DNA from: Cannabis sativa
Taxonomy: Eukaryota > Streptophyta > Magnoliopsida > Rosales > Cannabaceae
Direction: 5' to 3'
Assembly: GCF_029168945.1 (NCBI RefSeq)
Contig: NC_083602.1
Coordinates: 68,096,600 to 68,160,599, forward strand
DNA: 64,000 nucleotides
The first letter of the stretch is position 1, and each line of letters opens with the position of its first letter. The notes below the pieces were generated by a model. The model saw only the letters and a list, made by a program, of their open reading frames with translations, did not search any database and was not told the origin of the DNA. Of this stretch, positions 44,854 through 57,317 are shown piece by piece. Position numbers and translations under genes: made by a program.

Positions 44854-46230
44854 CCAATTTGGCAGACCTACATTTAGACTAAGGGGAAAATGGGGTACCA
44901 CACCCATGCAAGTCACCCAACCAGACAAAAGTTCATATTACAACCTTAAAAACATATAACACCTTACATATAGTTAACTCAAGAGAGATGTGAGTCATCC
45001 ACTGGGAGATCGTTCGTAGTCATCTCTTCAAACGAGTTAGCCATTTGGCTAGTTCGAGCGTCTTCCTCGGCCCTCATCTGCAGCAATTCTTCATAATCAG
45101 CAATGTACTGGGGTATGTCCCAAGACTCGGCCTTGTTGTCTCGATACTCCATCGCCATTTTTCCACAACACTGGATCTCAGCCTCCAGTCCCATTTCCAT
45201 TAACCGACCTTCCAACATGTCCACACGAGCTTGGGCAGTAGCAAGATCAGCCAAGGAAAACTTCAAACAATTAGAATCTTGCTCCTTAGCATCGAGTTGA
45301 GTTCGTAACTCTTCTTTGATACGGTCAAGCTCTTTCTTGCAGCCCTTCAGCTCCTTAATCTCCCCGCGTAAATTGTCACGCTCAGTCCTCATGTCCTTCA
45401 TTTGCTCCTTCATGTTCTTGATCTTATCCAAAGCGTACATAAGCCCTTGCATACCCTGTCATACAATATAAAGTACCATAATAGTGAGACACAATAATAT
45501 CTCGAGTTTATCCACACATAAATTGTAACATAGGAATACATGCATACCTGAAAGGAGCGAGAGATGGACAATTCCATGGAGGCTATTTCTCCGACGTTCT
45601 CAAAATGAGCTCGATCCTCTAGAAATAATAGCTTACTGGCCTCACCAAGGTGTAGGCCAAACTCAGAAAGCGCAGCCGCTGAAGATGGAAAAGAAAGATC
45701 AACTGTATTACTCAACCAATCGATCGACTCAGTCGGAGACGGTCTCTTGTTATTCTTCTTCTGAGCCCTCGCAAAAGGACAAGAAGGAGCAGCAATAGTA
45801 ACAGCCTCCTTCTCAACACTAGGAGTCGTCCTAGTCTTCTGTTTGCGTGAGCGTAAACGTTCCATAGCACCGTCACAAGCTCGAGGAAGAGTGAAAGAAG
45901 ATTGGGCCATGAATCGATCTGCAAAATCTCGTCCGCCTGATGTCAATTCAGGTAGAAATAAAGGTTCGCATCCCAAAATCTCCAAACTTCTTTGGAGTAT
46001 AGCAACTTGAGACTTAGCGCGATTCTTAGGATGAGATATACCTTCGGGTTGACGAGGAACGTGATCCCTCAAACTGCTGTCTTGAAGAGAAGAATCAGAC
46101 AATAGAACGTTCCAATAGCGCACCTCCTTCGCAATCTGAAGAACTTGTTCAACTCTCATTGGTGCTTGCCCACACACCCAACTAAATGGAAGGCCAATCC
46201 TCCCTACAAAGAAGACAAATCAACCAGTTA
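44854..46230 (+). mobile_element. Sibling Tat fragment (3' internal region)
   Basis: Aligns in the same orientation with about 38372-39779 of the first Tat element, including the AAGGGGAAAATGGGG tract at 44881. It is cut at 46230 by the Tekay LTR, exactly where the first copy reads CAGTTA/GGCATG. It is not derived by simple duplication of the first copy, because it lacks R1 and has extra sequence in the antisense gene. Confidence 0.85.
44979..46203 (-). pseudogene. Second antisense-gene copy, 5' exon cut off
   Basis: Exons matching the second and third of 38800-40562: 46203-45548 and 45455-44979, with conserved splice sites (acceptor CTTCTTTGTAG, donor CAG/GTATGC). Both are open. The second exon is 231 nt longer than in the first copy (77 codons in frame), encoding a segment with basic clusters (LRSRKQKTR, KKNNKRP) that look like nuclear-localisation signals. 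The third exon ends with TNDLPVDDSHLS, the likely original C-terminus. The first exon is separated by the Tekay insertion in the preceding intron and would lie beyond base 64000 if kept. Confidence 0.75.
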
Positions 46231-47339
46231 TGTAAAGACCGCTTAGTTTAATTTGGAAATTAGCAGTTAATCATGTTTAATTATGAAAATTATTTATAGC
46301 TATTTAAATAATTATTTATACTGTTATTATTGAATTCTGAAATGCATTTTATGTCATTTAGTAGTTTTCATAATTTTGCATTTCCGGTGCCCGGTAACAT
46401 GGAACTCGATGTTTGGCTCAGTAAAATCACAACTTAGTATGTTAGTAGATTGGGACGGTTTATTAGACATTGGGAATGTCGGGAATGGCCGGGAATTTAG
46501 AATTTCCCAAAAATACCCCTTTAGTGTTATTTATGTTATTTTAGCATGGAGGGGTAAATTGGTCATTTTGCCCCATTGTTATTTTGTCCTTTTGTGGACT
46601 TAGTATGTGGAAATTAAGGGTTTATTTTATTAAGTGTTGGCTGAAATGAAGTTATTATGTGATTAGTTACTCTTATTTCATTTTACCAAAAATTTAAAGA
46701 AAAGGAAAATTTCAAAATCACTCTTTCTCTCTCAAAGCTCTCTCTCTTTCGGCCACCTTTAGAGCAGCTAGGGCTTTTGATTTTGCTCTCTCAATCCTTT
46801 GATTCCAGCAGCTCTTTGTGTAATCTAAGCCAAGGTTTGATCTCTAACAACTTTCTTTGTGTTTTCTTGAGTTGTAAGAAAAGTTTGATAGTTGCATGCT
46901 TGATAATTTGATGTTGTTGCTGCTGTGTTTATGTGATATTTTCAGAGGTTTAATCTTGTTATTTTAAGTAGATTAGAGCTAGTTTAATGCATGATATTTG
47001 CTTTGATTCAAGATTGGAAGTTTTTAGCTCAAAGTTTAGTTTTCAAAGGGAAATTTCGAAATCTGTTGCTGTGATTATTGCTTGAGTTAGAGTTTGTTTT
47101 CTGCAGTGTTTTTATGCATGATTATGTAGTTTTAATCTAGTTTTGAGGCTTGTAAGTGAGCTTTAGCCAAGTTTGAGTTTGAACTCAAAGCTTGGAGCTC
47201 ACATGGTGATTTTTAATTCTGTACTTTCTGGGCTGTATTGATGCTTTAGAATTGTTCCTTAGGGTCTAAATAGTAGGTCTGGAAGTTTTGGCATAGTTTG
47301 GTTTGGATTTGTGCAGTGTGTGAATTTTTGAAAAATTCC

Positions 47340-47445
47340 TGCGAGGAACCGGAATTCTTGTTGTGCATCCGGAATTCCAGATGGGTTTTGAAAATTTCCA
47401 GAACCGGAATTCCGGTTGGACAACCGGTCTGCCGGTTGGGTGATT
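47340..47445. repeat. CCGGAATTCCGG palindrome cluster
   Basis: AACCGGAATTCCGGTT is a perfect 16-bp palindrome, and partial copies (AACCGGAATTC, TCCGGAATTCC, AACCGGTCTGCCGGTT) flank it. It lies in the transcribed part of the LTR and would form stable RNA hairpins. Confidence 0.75.
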
Positions 47446-47760
47446 TTCAGAAACCCTAGATTTCCTCGTTTTTATGTTATTTGGGGTATTGCCATGCTTT
47501 TTATCGATTTTAGTTCCTAGTTTAAGTCCCCGGGAAGTGATTTAGCGTATCACTTATAGTGTTGTGATTTTTATGGTTTAGGAGCCTGTAATTCGCCGCG
47601 CAGTTCGTTCCAGTCAGGTTGACCGGCACACCTGAATTTGGAATTGAGGTAAGATTAGTATAACAGTATGCATATATAGATTACATGTTTAGCGTGCATG
47701 TTAGAAAGCCTGTTAGATTACATTAGATATGTATGTTGGCTTCGAACCATCCGACTGTGT

Positions 47761-48085
47761 CACATCAGTACAGGCTAGAGTATGACTAGCAGCTGGAGTA
47801 TGACCAGTTTGACCGAGTATAGGCTGACACTGTATCACATCGGCACATGCTAGAGTATGACTAGCAGCTGGAGTATGACCAGTGTGCCGAGTATAGGATG
47901 ATACTTAGGTTGGTGGTTCCGTACTATTTGACGTATCACATTGGTACAGGCTAGAGTATGACTAGCAACTGGAGTATGACCAGTTCGACCAAGTATAGGC
48001 TGATACTGTAACACATCGGTACAGGCTAGAGTATGACTAGCAGCTGGAGTATGACCAGTTCGACCGAGTATAGGCTGTTACTTGT
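47761..48085. repeat. Tandem repeat inside Tekay LTR, 75-bp unit
   Basis: Units starting CACATC(A/G)G at 47761, 47836, 47937 and 48012, each with GCTAGAGTATGACTAGCAGC and TGGAGTATGACCAGT. Spacing is 75, 101 and 75 bp, so it grew as duplicated pairs. Confidence 0.93.
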
Positions 48086-48589
48086 CAATAGTACCGTCCC
48101 TATGAACGTTCAGGACTCAGTATCGTGTTGGACATGGCAGTTAGGGTTATGGTCAGGGGTATGGGCGTCTGATCATGACTCGGGATTTATGTATGATTAT
48201 TATTATGTTTTTCTTACTGAGTCTGTCGACTCACAGTGCTATGTTTATGTGTAGGTAAGGGCAAGGCTAAGGCTGATGGACCGTGAGAGCGAGCCGGTGA
48301 AGATTGTACATGTTGGGGCGGTTAGGCCTGGAGCGTACGATCATCGGGACAGCAAGGCTATTTTTGTAATTAGTCGCTAGGCGACAAGTATTATGTATAG
48401 ACAGTTAACTTTTGTAAATGGTTTTGTAATCGGGATCCCGAGTATTTTGTATAAATATTTTATAAGTTTAATCAAAAAGTAAAATTTTTAATTAATCACG
48501 TTTTCCATAAACCTCGTTGATTAGCAACGAGCTGCACAATATGTTTAAAAATCACGTAATACGCTTATGCTAGTTAGGGTGTTACAATT

Positions 48590-48604
48590 TGGTATCAGAG
48601 CCGC
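48590..48604 (+). other. Tekay primer binding site
   Basis: TGGTATCAGAGCCGC, 3 nt after the LTR end, complementary to the 3' end of initiator Met tRNA. Confidence 0.92.
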
Positions 48605-48867
48605 CAGGTTGTCTTCCAAATATCGTCACGACATGTACAATCATCATCAGCAGTTAGCTCCTTCTACGGTTTAGTAAGCTTTTATTGCTTTAGTAGTTTA
48701 TTTAATTTTTATGAAATAAGAAAAGCCTGATAGGAAGCATGTTAGTAGCCTGATAGTAGAATAGGCGCATGTTTCATTTTTAATTTCCAAATTAAGCGGC
48801 ATTAGTAAGCTTTCCTTGAACATGACCTGATATGCCAACTCTTGGTTTCGCAGGCGGTTCCGACTAG

Positions 48868-49007
48868 ATGGACGCCAGGCGGACTACCAGGAGCCAGGGC
48901 AATTCAGTAGGGTCGAATCAGGGACAGGGAGCTCAGTTTCCCCCGTAAGCTAGGGGCCGAGGTAGAGGTCCCAGGGGCAGGGCTCGTGGTCAGGGTGATG
49001 AGAACCC
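48868..49007 (+). pseudogene. Tekay gag, N-terminal part
   Basis: From the ATG at 48868 the frame encodes MDARRTTRSQGNSVGS, then a stop at 48946 (TAA), then the RG-rich stretch ARGRGRGPRGRARGQG. It is cut at 49007 by copy B after the target duplication AACCC. The region before the ATG (48605-48867) is leader without ORFs. Confidence 0.8.
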
Positions 49008-50930
49008 TGTTGGGAATTATTTTACTAGGATCTTAGATCTACTCACAAGTATGTTTATTAACATCCTAAATATGAACTTTCTAAAACGATAAAATAAACA
49101 CATATAAAGTTAAGAAAACCTTACATTGATGCAGCGGAATTAATGTCTCCTTCCACTCAGATCTCTAACCCTTGATTCCTTTCTGTAGCAGAGTATAATC
49201 AAGATCTGAGCCCGAATCTCCTTCTTCTTCAAGCTTTGATCCTTCACAGTCTTCCAATCTATGATTGAGTTACTGCTTGCTGTGTGTGGGTACTTACTCT
49301 TTCACTAGGGTCACGAAAAAGATGAAGGGAAAAGAGAGAGAGGTATTTCGGCCAAGGTAGAGAGTGAGGGAAGGCTCAGTTTTCTGAAGAGAGAAATTTC
49401 TGTCAGAAAGCTAATCTGAAAACTTGTGATTTGACTGAGCCATCACTTTCTATTTATAGGCAACTACTAGGTCTAGGTTTAGAATTATTTGGCATTAAAA
49501 TAATGAAAATATTAATTTGAAAAAGCTAATTAAGTGGCCGGCCTAGGTGTTGTAATGGGCCTCACTTAATTTTGCAATTTTATCAAATTTTATCTCTATT
49601 TTCTCAAAAATACCAATTTTCCAATTCTAACCTTTTAAATGCCAAAACTAATTATTTAATAACTAAAATAGATTATTAAATAATATTGTCATTTAATTTA
49701 ATTATTAATTAGACATATAAAGTCCATTAATAAATAAATAAACCCAGAAAACTCTTTTCCTTACAATTTCACCCCTAATCAGTGAAAATTCATAAAATTA
49801 GACATAGTCTAACTTTAGAATTATAATTGACCAATCACGAATCAATTAATGAGTCTTACAAGCAGAATGTTCTCAACTAGAATGGGGACCATGGATCTAT
49901 ATGCTGAGCTTCCAATAAGTGAACCAAATTTACCAAGTAAATTCCTACTTATTAATTCTTCGTTGAATCCACTCTTAGAACTTAGAATTGCACTCTCAGA
50001 CTTATATAGAGCATATTGTATGTTTCACGATACCAATATACTATCTCATTTAACCATTGTTATAATCTTATTGTGATTTAAAGATCCTCTATATAGATGA
50101 TTTACATCGAGATGGGATTTCTTTTACCGTTCTCACCCCTCAATGTATTTTGCCCCTTAAAACACTTAGCTACCTGTAAATGGTGTTTAGTGATATAATA
50201 ATTAGTCAGTTAAACAAGAGCTCATCCATTTACTTCTATTTGCTAAGCTCGAAGGGAATCATCACTTGACTTCTATACACCAGTAGAAGCTATAGATTCC
50301 ATATTTATGTTCAGCACTCCCACTCAATCATACTATCATGTTCCCAAAATATACGTATCACCCTGACCCGAAAGTAGGCTTAACTAATAAATCTAAGAAC
50401 ATGAATAGCACTCATGAGTTGAGCCTAAGCATATCAGGATTTAGATTCTTTTAATCTTAAGATCAACTACTGATATTGACTTGGAAAGATATGTATAACG
50501 GTAAGTTTGTAATATCTTAACTTAGTTGCAATATCGGTCCAGTCCAATGTATTCTCCATACATTCGAAACTAGTATACTTTACTAATGTCCTGGAAAGAA
50601 CATATAACACTTACTCCAAGTGTAAGTACACATCATCGCTGATTATCACATTAGTGTAAATCCAATAACACTGATGAAACAGGGACCAAAACTTTTGATT
50701 CATATGATCACAATCACATTCCACTGTGTTGACGATACTGTAATTGTGAATAAACATATGTTCTGGATTTAACTGATTTTGTGTGTATGAATGTAATAAA
50801 CATATTAAACATGTTAAACATATTAAACCATTAGCATGTAAAATTCATGCAAACATCAATCACTTCAAATTTCTTATATTGATAACTAATCAGATTGTAA
50901 AGAGTTTTATTTAGGGCATAAAACCTAACA
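49008..50930 (-). repeat. Copy B 3' LTR
   Basis: 1923 bp, minus-strand TGTTAGGTTTTATGCCC...AATTCCCAACA. A CTATAAATAG TATA box reads on the minus strand near 49460-49451. It is a separate subfamily from A, C, D and E (many shared differences, e.g. TTCACTAGGGTCACG). Confidence 0.92.
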
Positions 50931-52751
50931 AACTCCCACTTGCACTAATATAAAACAAACTGTCCAAATAGGTCAATCTGATGTCTTGATCTTCAGATCA
51001 AGTGTAGTATATTTGAATCCACCCAAACTTTTGGAAACTAGTTCATAAATACTCTTATGAAACATCCTTTACTATATGCTTTACTCATCAAGGGATACTG
51101 AAATCTTTACTGTTTTAAAAGTACATCTGAATTAACAGAGGACATATCTCTCATATTTTAAAATATGTAATTGAGATAATACAGTGTAGATTTTTCTTCA
51201 GTGATATAACTTTCTGGTATTTTCGAATAGACCAAGTTATAGTTCTTCTCTGGTAGAGCTTGAATTATTATTCAATAATTCCTCCACCCCCAAAGTAAGC
51301 ACCATCTCATAGAAATCGAAATTAGATGGTGAGATACAAGGACAACTGATACACAGTTCCTTAATATCTGACATATAGATCACTTTCATAAATCTTTCTT
51401 GAATATCTTCTAATGTTCCCTATTTGATTACATCTCAGATAGCTCCCACTCAATAGCAGATGTCTGGTTAAATAATACTTTTAACCTCTGATTGTTTAGA
51501 GAGTTACCTAGTTGTGACTTTTGTATTAGTCTGAAACTTTAAGTCAAGACTAAGTCATCAACATAGCAGACTAGTATTTGAAGTGAAAAATACATGCCAG
51601 AGTTTAAAGTAATCAAAATTAAGATACCAACAAATTTTATGAGGATTAAGAATTCTTGGTTCAAGTCATTCGAATGGACTGAACTAGAGTTCTTTATCTT
51701 ATTCTCATAATTCTGATAAGCTATACCTATCCATGTGAATGGTTAGATTTGCTTTTCAGTAGTATTCTTAAGTACCTATCACAATTATCAACCTAATGAA
51801 GATGGGTATAGAACTTTAAAATTCTCCCACTCAATTAAGGTAGTGTGAAACTTTAACAAAGAACTTTCAAAGGTATCATACTTTTACTTACAGCAGTAAA
51901 ATCGAAATGGAACATACAATCAAGATCAAGAATTTATATTGACAATAGCTGACTCATTATATTACTTCTATGTTTAAACAAGATATGTGTTTCATAGGGA
52001 ATTGTGGAATAGATTCCACCCCTAAGAATATACATATAGGGTACTATGGATAACCTCCACCCCTAAGTATATAGAGATTATGATCCACCCCTAAAGGTTG
52101 TAAAGATCATGATTCTCTTAGTGTGATAGAGTTTGTGTGGAGTTGAATACTATCCAGAGTTCATTAGATGTAAAAGATCGTTGAACTGCATAGTTTTCTT
52201 AACTTTTCTCCACCCCTATCAGATCATAAGATCCTTTTATTAAACAAATTCTTAATAATTGTATTAGAATTAACAATTATTGATAAACATAGAAATAGTT
52301 TCTAATGTTTATATAATATAACTCTATGAAGAGTTGTAAATATTATAGAATTTGCATCAATAATAAAAACACTTACACATACAAACATACAAATATAATG
52401 TGGTAATAATTGATGAAGATAAAATAAATGAAGCTCAATCTCATAAATTGCAATAGGGAATTTCGAAAAAAAACTTTATTAATATTAAAAAAAAAATGTA
52501 TTGCAACAATATGAGAGAAACAGGGATAATTATCCCTAACTAAAATTTGAAATCCAAATTGTCTTTAAACTAAAACAATTAATTCAAAAATTGAAGAGCT
52601 TCATCTTCATCTGGACGATTTCACCCTTGGTCCAGCTTTCTGATCCAACTCAATTGAGTTCAAGTAGCTGGGCCTATAAGAAGAAGAAAACAAATAAACA
52701 AAGTTTAGTCCAGAATCATAAATCCAATTGGATAATAATTCACTAAAACTC
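50931..52751 (-). other. Copy B 3' noncoding internal region
   Basis: Starts at the purine tract (plus AACTCCCACTTGCAC). TTGAGTGGGAG-type words on the minus strand recur at about 51440 and 51828. TCCACCCCTAAG is repeated at 52015-52095. A frame of 85 residues at 52607-52864 overlaps the gag end in another phase and shows no family resemblance. No pol remnant recognised. Confidence 0.7.
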
Positions 52752-53608
52752 TTAAAGTTTATAAATGGAAATACCTTGTTTCTTTGCAAGAAGTTTAGGA
52801 CACTGGGGTTTCCAATGACCTTTTTCATTGCAGTGGAAACACTTTCCTTTAAGTGTAGCATCACCAGAAGGAGCAGCCTTTTTCATGGCTTTTGCTCGCT
52901 TCTTGGTGTTCTTCCACTTCTTCTTCGATTTGGGCTTTGAAGCAGAGGCAACATTTGCTTCAGGTTTCATCGTCCCATTACCATTACCAGGATGAGGTTT
53001 ACTCCCTTTCTTCTTGGGTCCTCCAATCAAATTTTCATAAGTTTGAAGGTCATTGACTAATTCATGAAAGTCAATTTCCTTCTTATTCATGACATAATTT
53101 GATGTATATGGTAGAAATGCGGAGTCGCTATTCAAGATAAGACTAACTTGAGTAGCACTTGTCCATTTCAAAGCACCATGATCCTGGGCTTCTTGGAAAT
53201 AACTGGACATGAGGAGAACATGATCACGCACGTTTTGATGAGGTTCCATCCGTGCGTTAATGTACTTCTTAGTCGCGTCAAAGCGTGACTGAAGTGATGC
53301 CTTACCGAATAGCTCATTTAACTTCGTCATAACTTCAAGAACCTTCTCGCCTTTAGAAAACCGAGTTTCGAGGGTGTCAACCATGCTAGAAAGCATAAAG
53401 TATAGAGCTTTGTCATTTGCCTTACGCCAACGCTCATACTTTTCTTTCACGGCTTTGGATGCATTATCCCCGTGCACTTCAGTGACGGCTCGGTTAAAAC
53501 AAACAAGGCACTTTCTCCTATGAGAGCAATATTAATGTTCTCATTCCATTTATTAAAGTTAGATCCATTCAGCTTATTTTCAGTCAACAGTGATAACATG
53601 GGATTCAT
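52752..53608 (-). pseudogene. Copy B gag (Copia type) with zinc knuckle, one frameshift
   Basis: Starts at the ATG at 53608 (MNPMLSLLTENKLNGSNF), with a one-base frameshift at about 53480-53500; the longer open part runs 53477-52752. It follows the Copia gag pattern (KYERWRKANDKALYFMLSSM, RFDATKKYINARM) and ends with a basic linker and a CCHC zinc knuckle, CFHCNEKGHWKPQC (about 52841-52800). The frame closes soon after the knuckle, so protease and pol are absent by design or by an old replacement. Family role: packaging of the element RNA into particles. Frameshift means this copy is inactive. Confidence 0.85.
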
Positions 53609-56600
53609 TTTGACAAAACAGGATACTACAAAATAATAGAAATCAATAAATAGAAATTAATAATGGTTTAATACACAAAATCAATTCAGAAATTATAAGC
53701 ACATAGCAAGTAGGAATGATATGAGAAAATACTTAAAAATTCAATCCTAAATAATTTCCAAGGTTTTCAACAAACTGGTATCAGTGTCCCGTTTAGGCGA
53801 GAGTCAAAGCTACCATCCATTGAATAGAGTTGTCAGCTCATCTAAAATGTTAAACATTCTAGCAAGCTTTTATTCGATCAAGATCAGAATCCAGCGTTGT
53901 CCCGTTTAGGCGAGAGTCAAGGCTATTCTATCTTATCAGCTTCTACCATTATTTCGCAATTTGCAAGTCAAATATGGTCGCCACCATTAGGGTGATCTAT
54001 ACCATATAAAACACTTACAAACCACTTATCATGCGAGATTAAACGGTGCGAAATTGCTAATGAACGTTCCTCCATTAGGGAGGATTACTCACTAAAACAA
54101 ACGTGGTGTAAAACCCACAATGGAGATCGAATATCTTAATAATAATAAAGCTCATTGTTTAAAATGTATTTTCTTTATTATTCTAATAAATAAATCTCAT
54201 TAAATTCTAAATTAAGAATTAAAATTCAAAAATAAGAATTTAATATAATATTTATAAAATTATACTTAGATGGTGATTGAAATAAAATTAATTATTTCCA
54301 TCTTAGTAATAATCTAAAATATAAATATTAAGGAAATTAATTTAAGTTGAATTAAATAAATAATTAGCAACTTAAAAATTTCCTTTGAGAATATATTTAT
54401 TGGGTTCGAAAATTTAAAGTATATAAAATATACAATTTTCGAAAAATAATAAAAAATAGAAACGAAATACTTCAAGCAAAAAAATCACCTATCTAGATTT
54501 TCTTTTGACTAGTTAATTCAATTTCTAATAATATATATATATATTTTAAATTCATTTATTTTAAATTAATCAATTAAATGAAAAAATCATTGACTTGAGT
54601 TGGTCCAAGAATTAATTAAAATAAATAATTAATTTACAACTCAATCTATTTTTAAAAAAAAATTCGAAAATATTGCATTATTAAAATGCAAATTTCGAAA
54701 TTGATTAATAAAATAAAGAAATATATATATATTGAAAATTATTTAAATTTAGGTTGAAAAATTAAATTTCAACCTAAAAATAATTTTCTATTTAATTAAG
54801 TGTCATGAAAAATCAATAAATATTTAAGTATCATGATGAAAATCAACTTAGATATTTAGATTTTTCAAGTTAATTAAATGTATTAAATTCAAGAAATAAA
54901 TAATTAAGTGTAGAGAAGGCTTAATTATTAAATTCTATTTAATACTAGGAAAAATATACTTAATAAAATTGTACCAAAATTAATTATTTAAATAATTAAT
55001 TTCACAAAAGTATAATATTTTCCTATATAAATATTAGAAATAATAAGTAGTCTAGAAATTACTATCTAGAAAATATCTTATTTGACTAAGTATCTTTTCA
55101 AAATTTGAAAAATATCTAATTTAAGTTATATAGAAAAAATCTAAAACTTAAATAATCTCAAATCTAGATTTAATTAAATATCACAAATTAAGTTGTAACC
55201 ACTTAATTTGAAGATATCTTTTAAAGTTAATATTTGAAAAGATATTAACCAAAAAATATCTAAGATATTCCATTTCAAGTTAATATTTGAAAAGATATTA
55301 ACTTAAAAAATATCTTAAGAATCTTTAATAACTAATGCCTAAGATTCCTCAACTTGATTTAAAATTTAAATCAAATATTCAAATTTAAGTTAAATAAGAA
55401 AAATCAGTTGATACAACTAATTTATAACTTAAATAGGAATATTTAATTAAATAAGCTCCAGAAAGAATCTTAGTTAGTTAAATTCTATATTTAATTAAAT
55501 ACAAGAAAAATACAAATAGTTTATCTAGAAATAATATCTAAAACTAAAAGTGTTTTTTTTTTAAATTAACTTTAAAATATTAAAATGAAAAATAAATTTT
55601 CATATATTTTAAAAGTTAATTATGTTGCTAATTCAATTTTATTAGGTCAAACTAATATAATTAACCTAGTACAGTTATTTAAATCAGGCAAATGGGCCTT
55701 CACAATTGGGGTAGTTCATGTGAGGGGGTGCTGGGTTCAGTATGTCGTACCCACTTCTATGGCACCCAACTCTCACACAAGGCCCAAAAGAGAGGAATTT
55801 AACCTTAAAATGAATAACTATTATTAATTGAATAGGTCCAATAACTAAATGGACCTAAATAAAATCTATCATGGTGTGACATTTTATTTAGCAACAACCT
55901 ATATGTATCTATATTAAAACAAATAAACATATAGGCTCACACAGACACACTTTGGATGGATCCTATCATGTTGCTAGGTCATACACAGATGAAAGAAGAT
56001 TGTAAAATATACCTGTTACAAATTATTAACTTGACCAAGGGAGCCATCAGATCATTAGATCTGGCAAAAAGTAACCATGGCTATTTGCAATCAAGTAATA
56101 ATAGGTTTTTAAAACTTACACACAAGCTAAAAACACATACTCCTGCAACAAGGTTAGCTGGATAGTTGGAAGTAGGATTTATTTAATTTTAAATAAATAA
56201 TTTCGAAAAAATAAATAATAAAAAAAATATTTTAATTTTCGAAAAATAAAATAAAAAAAATATTTTAATTTCGGAAATAATAATTTAAATTTCGAAATAA
56301 AAAAAATATTTAAAATTAAACCTACTTTTTGAAAAATTAGGTTTCAACCAACCTAAATATCATTTCAAAAATTTGCTAACTACTTTTAAAAATTAAATGT
56401 TATTTTAAAAATAAAAATTAAATAAAAAATTAGAAAAGATAAATAAAATATCTTTTCAGATTTTTTTAATTTAATTTAAATAAATAAAATAACAAAATTT
56501 AAAAGTTAGCAAAATATCTTATATCTATTTAAAATTACATGATTATAAATATCTTATTTTAAATTTAAATAAGGTCAAAATATCTAAAAAGATTTAATTA

Positions 56601-57317
56601 AAAAATCTTAAAAGATAAGATATTTTTAAAATATCTTAAAAGATATTATAAATATCTTTAAAAGATATTATAAATATCTTAAAAGATAAGATATTTTTAA
56701 ATATCTTAAAAGATATTATAAATATCTTAAAAAAATCTGACCTTAAATTTAAAAAAAAATATAATCAAATTTAAAAATAAGATAGATTTTTAAGCAAAAA
56801 GATAAATACTAATTCTATTCAAATTCAAATTACACTAATATCTTGAATTAAATTAAAAAAAAAATAAATTAATTCAAAATGATAATTAGAATTGAATTAG
56901 GAATAGTAATAGTATATATACAAAACCATACAAAAAAATTGGAAGTTAATTCCATGAAAAAGTATGAAAAATTGAAGAAAAAAGGAAAAATCCGAAACTG
57001 TACGGACAGTTCTGCGATCGCAGGAAACTATCAGCACAGCCCCGATTTTGTCAAATCTTCAAAAAATCATAACTAATTCAAATAAAATCCAAATTGAGTT
57101 CTGTAAAAGGCTAACTTGCTTAATTTTTTCCATACTATCCAATAAAAATAATTCCAGAAACGAAATCACAATTATTTTTCATGAAAATTTCACAATCATC
57201 AATCAATCATCAAATAACACTCAATACAACATGATACCATCCAAAGAACATACAAACAATCATTTTAAAGTCCAAATTTCATGTAAGTAAATCAATTACC
57301 ATGGCTCTGAGGCCAGT
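53609..57317 (-). other. Copy B leader
   Basis: 3.7 kb of strongly AT-rich sequence between primer site and gag. Embedded islands match copy A: the structured module at 53765-54135 (GTCCCGTTTAGGCGAGAGTC twice; hairpins CCACC-ATTAG-GGTGA and TCCTCC-ATTAG-GGAGGA), the 92-nt hairpin block at 55694-55785, and at 56997-57023 two hairpins (ACTGT/ACAGT and palindrome CTGCGATCGCAG) in the position of copy A's GC cluster. TATCTTAAAAGATA-type palindromes repeat at 56600-56730. No coding region recognised. Confidence 0.75.

Larger units (their letters stand above)
46231..48586 (+). repeat. Tekay 5' LTR
   Basis: 2356 bp, TGTAAAGACCGC...GGTGTTACA. The part seen of the 3' LTR (63793-64000) differs at only one base by eye over 208 bp, so insertion is recent. 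It contains a pyrimidine-rich CTTTCTCTCTC stretch at about 46720-46755, palindromic CCGGAATTCC words at 47340-47430 and the 75-bp tandem repeat at 47761. Confidence 0.93.

Noticed and set aside
47761..48085. Repeats considered as a CRISPR or satellite locus
   Set aside because: They are part of the Tekay LTR; no spacer structure.
52607..52864. 85-residue minus-strand frame overlapping the end of copy B gag
   Set aside because: Different phase from gag, no motif; likely chance.
55585..55827. 80-residue plus-strand frame
   Set aside because: Covers the conserved 92-nt hairpin block in copy B; the equivalent frame in copy A is not kept, and the element's sense is minus.
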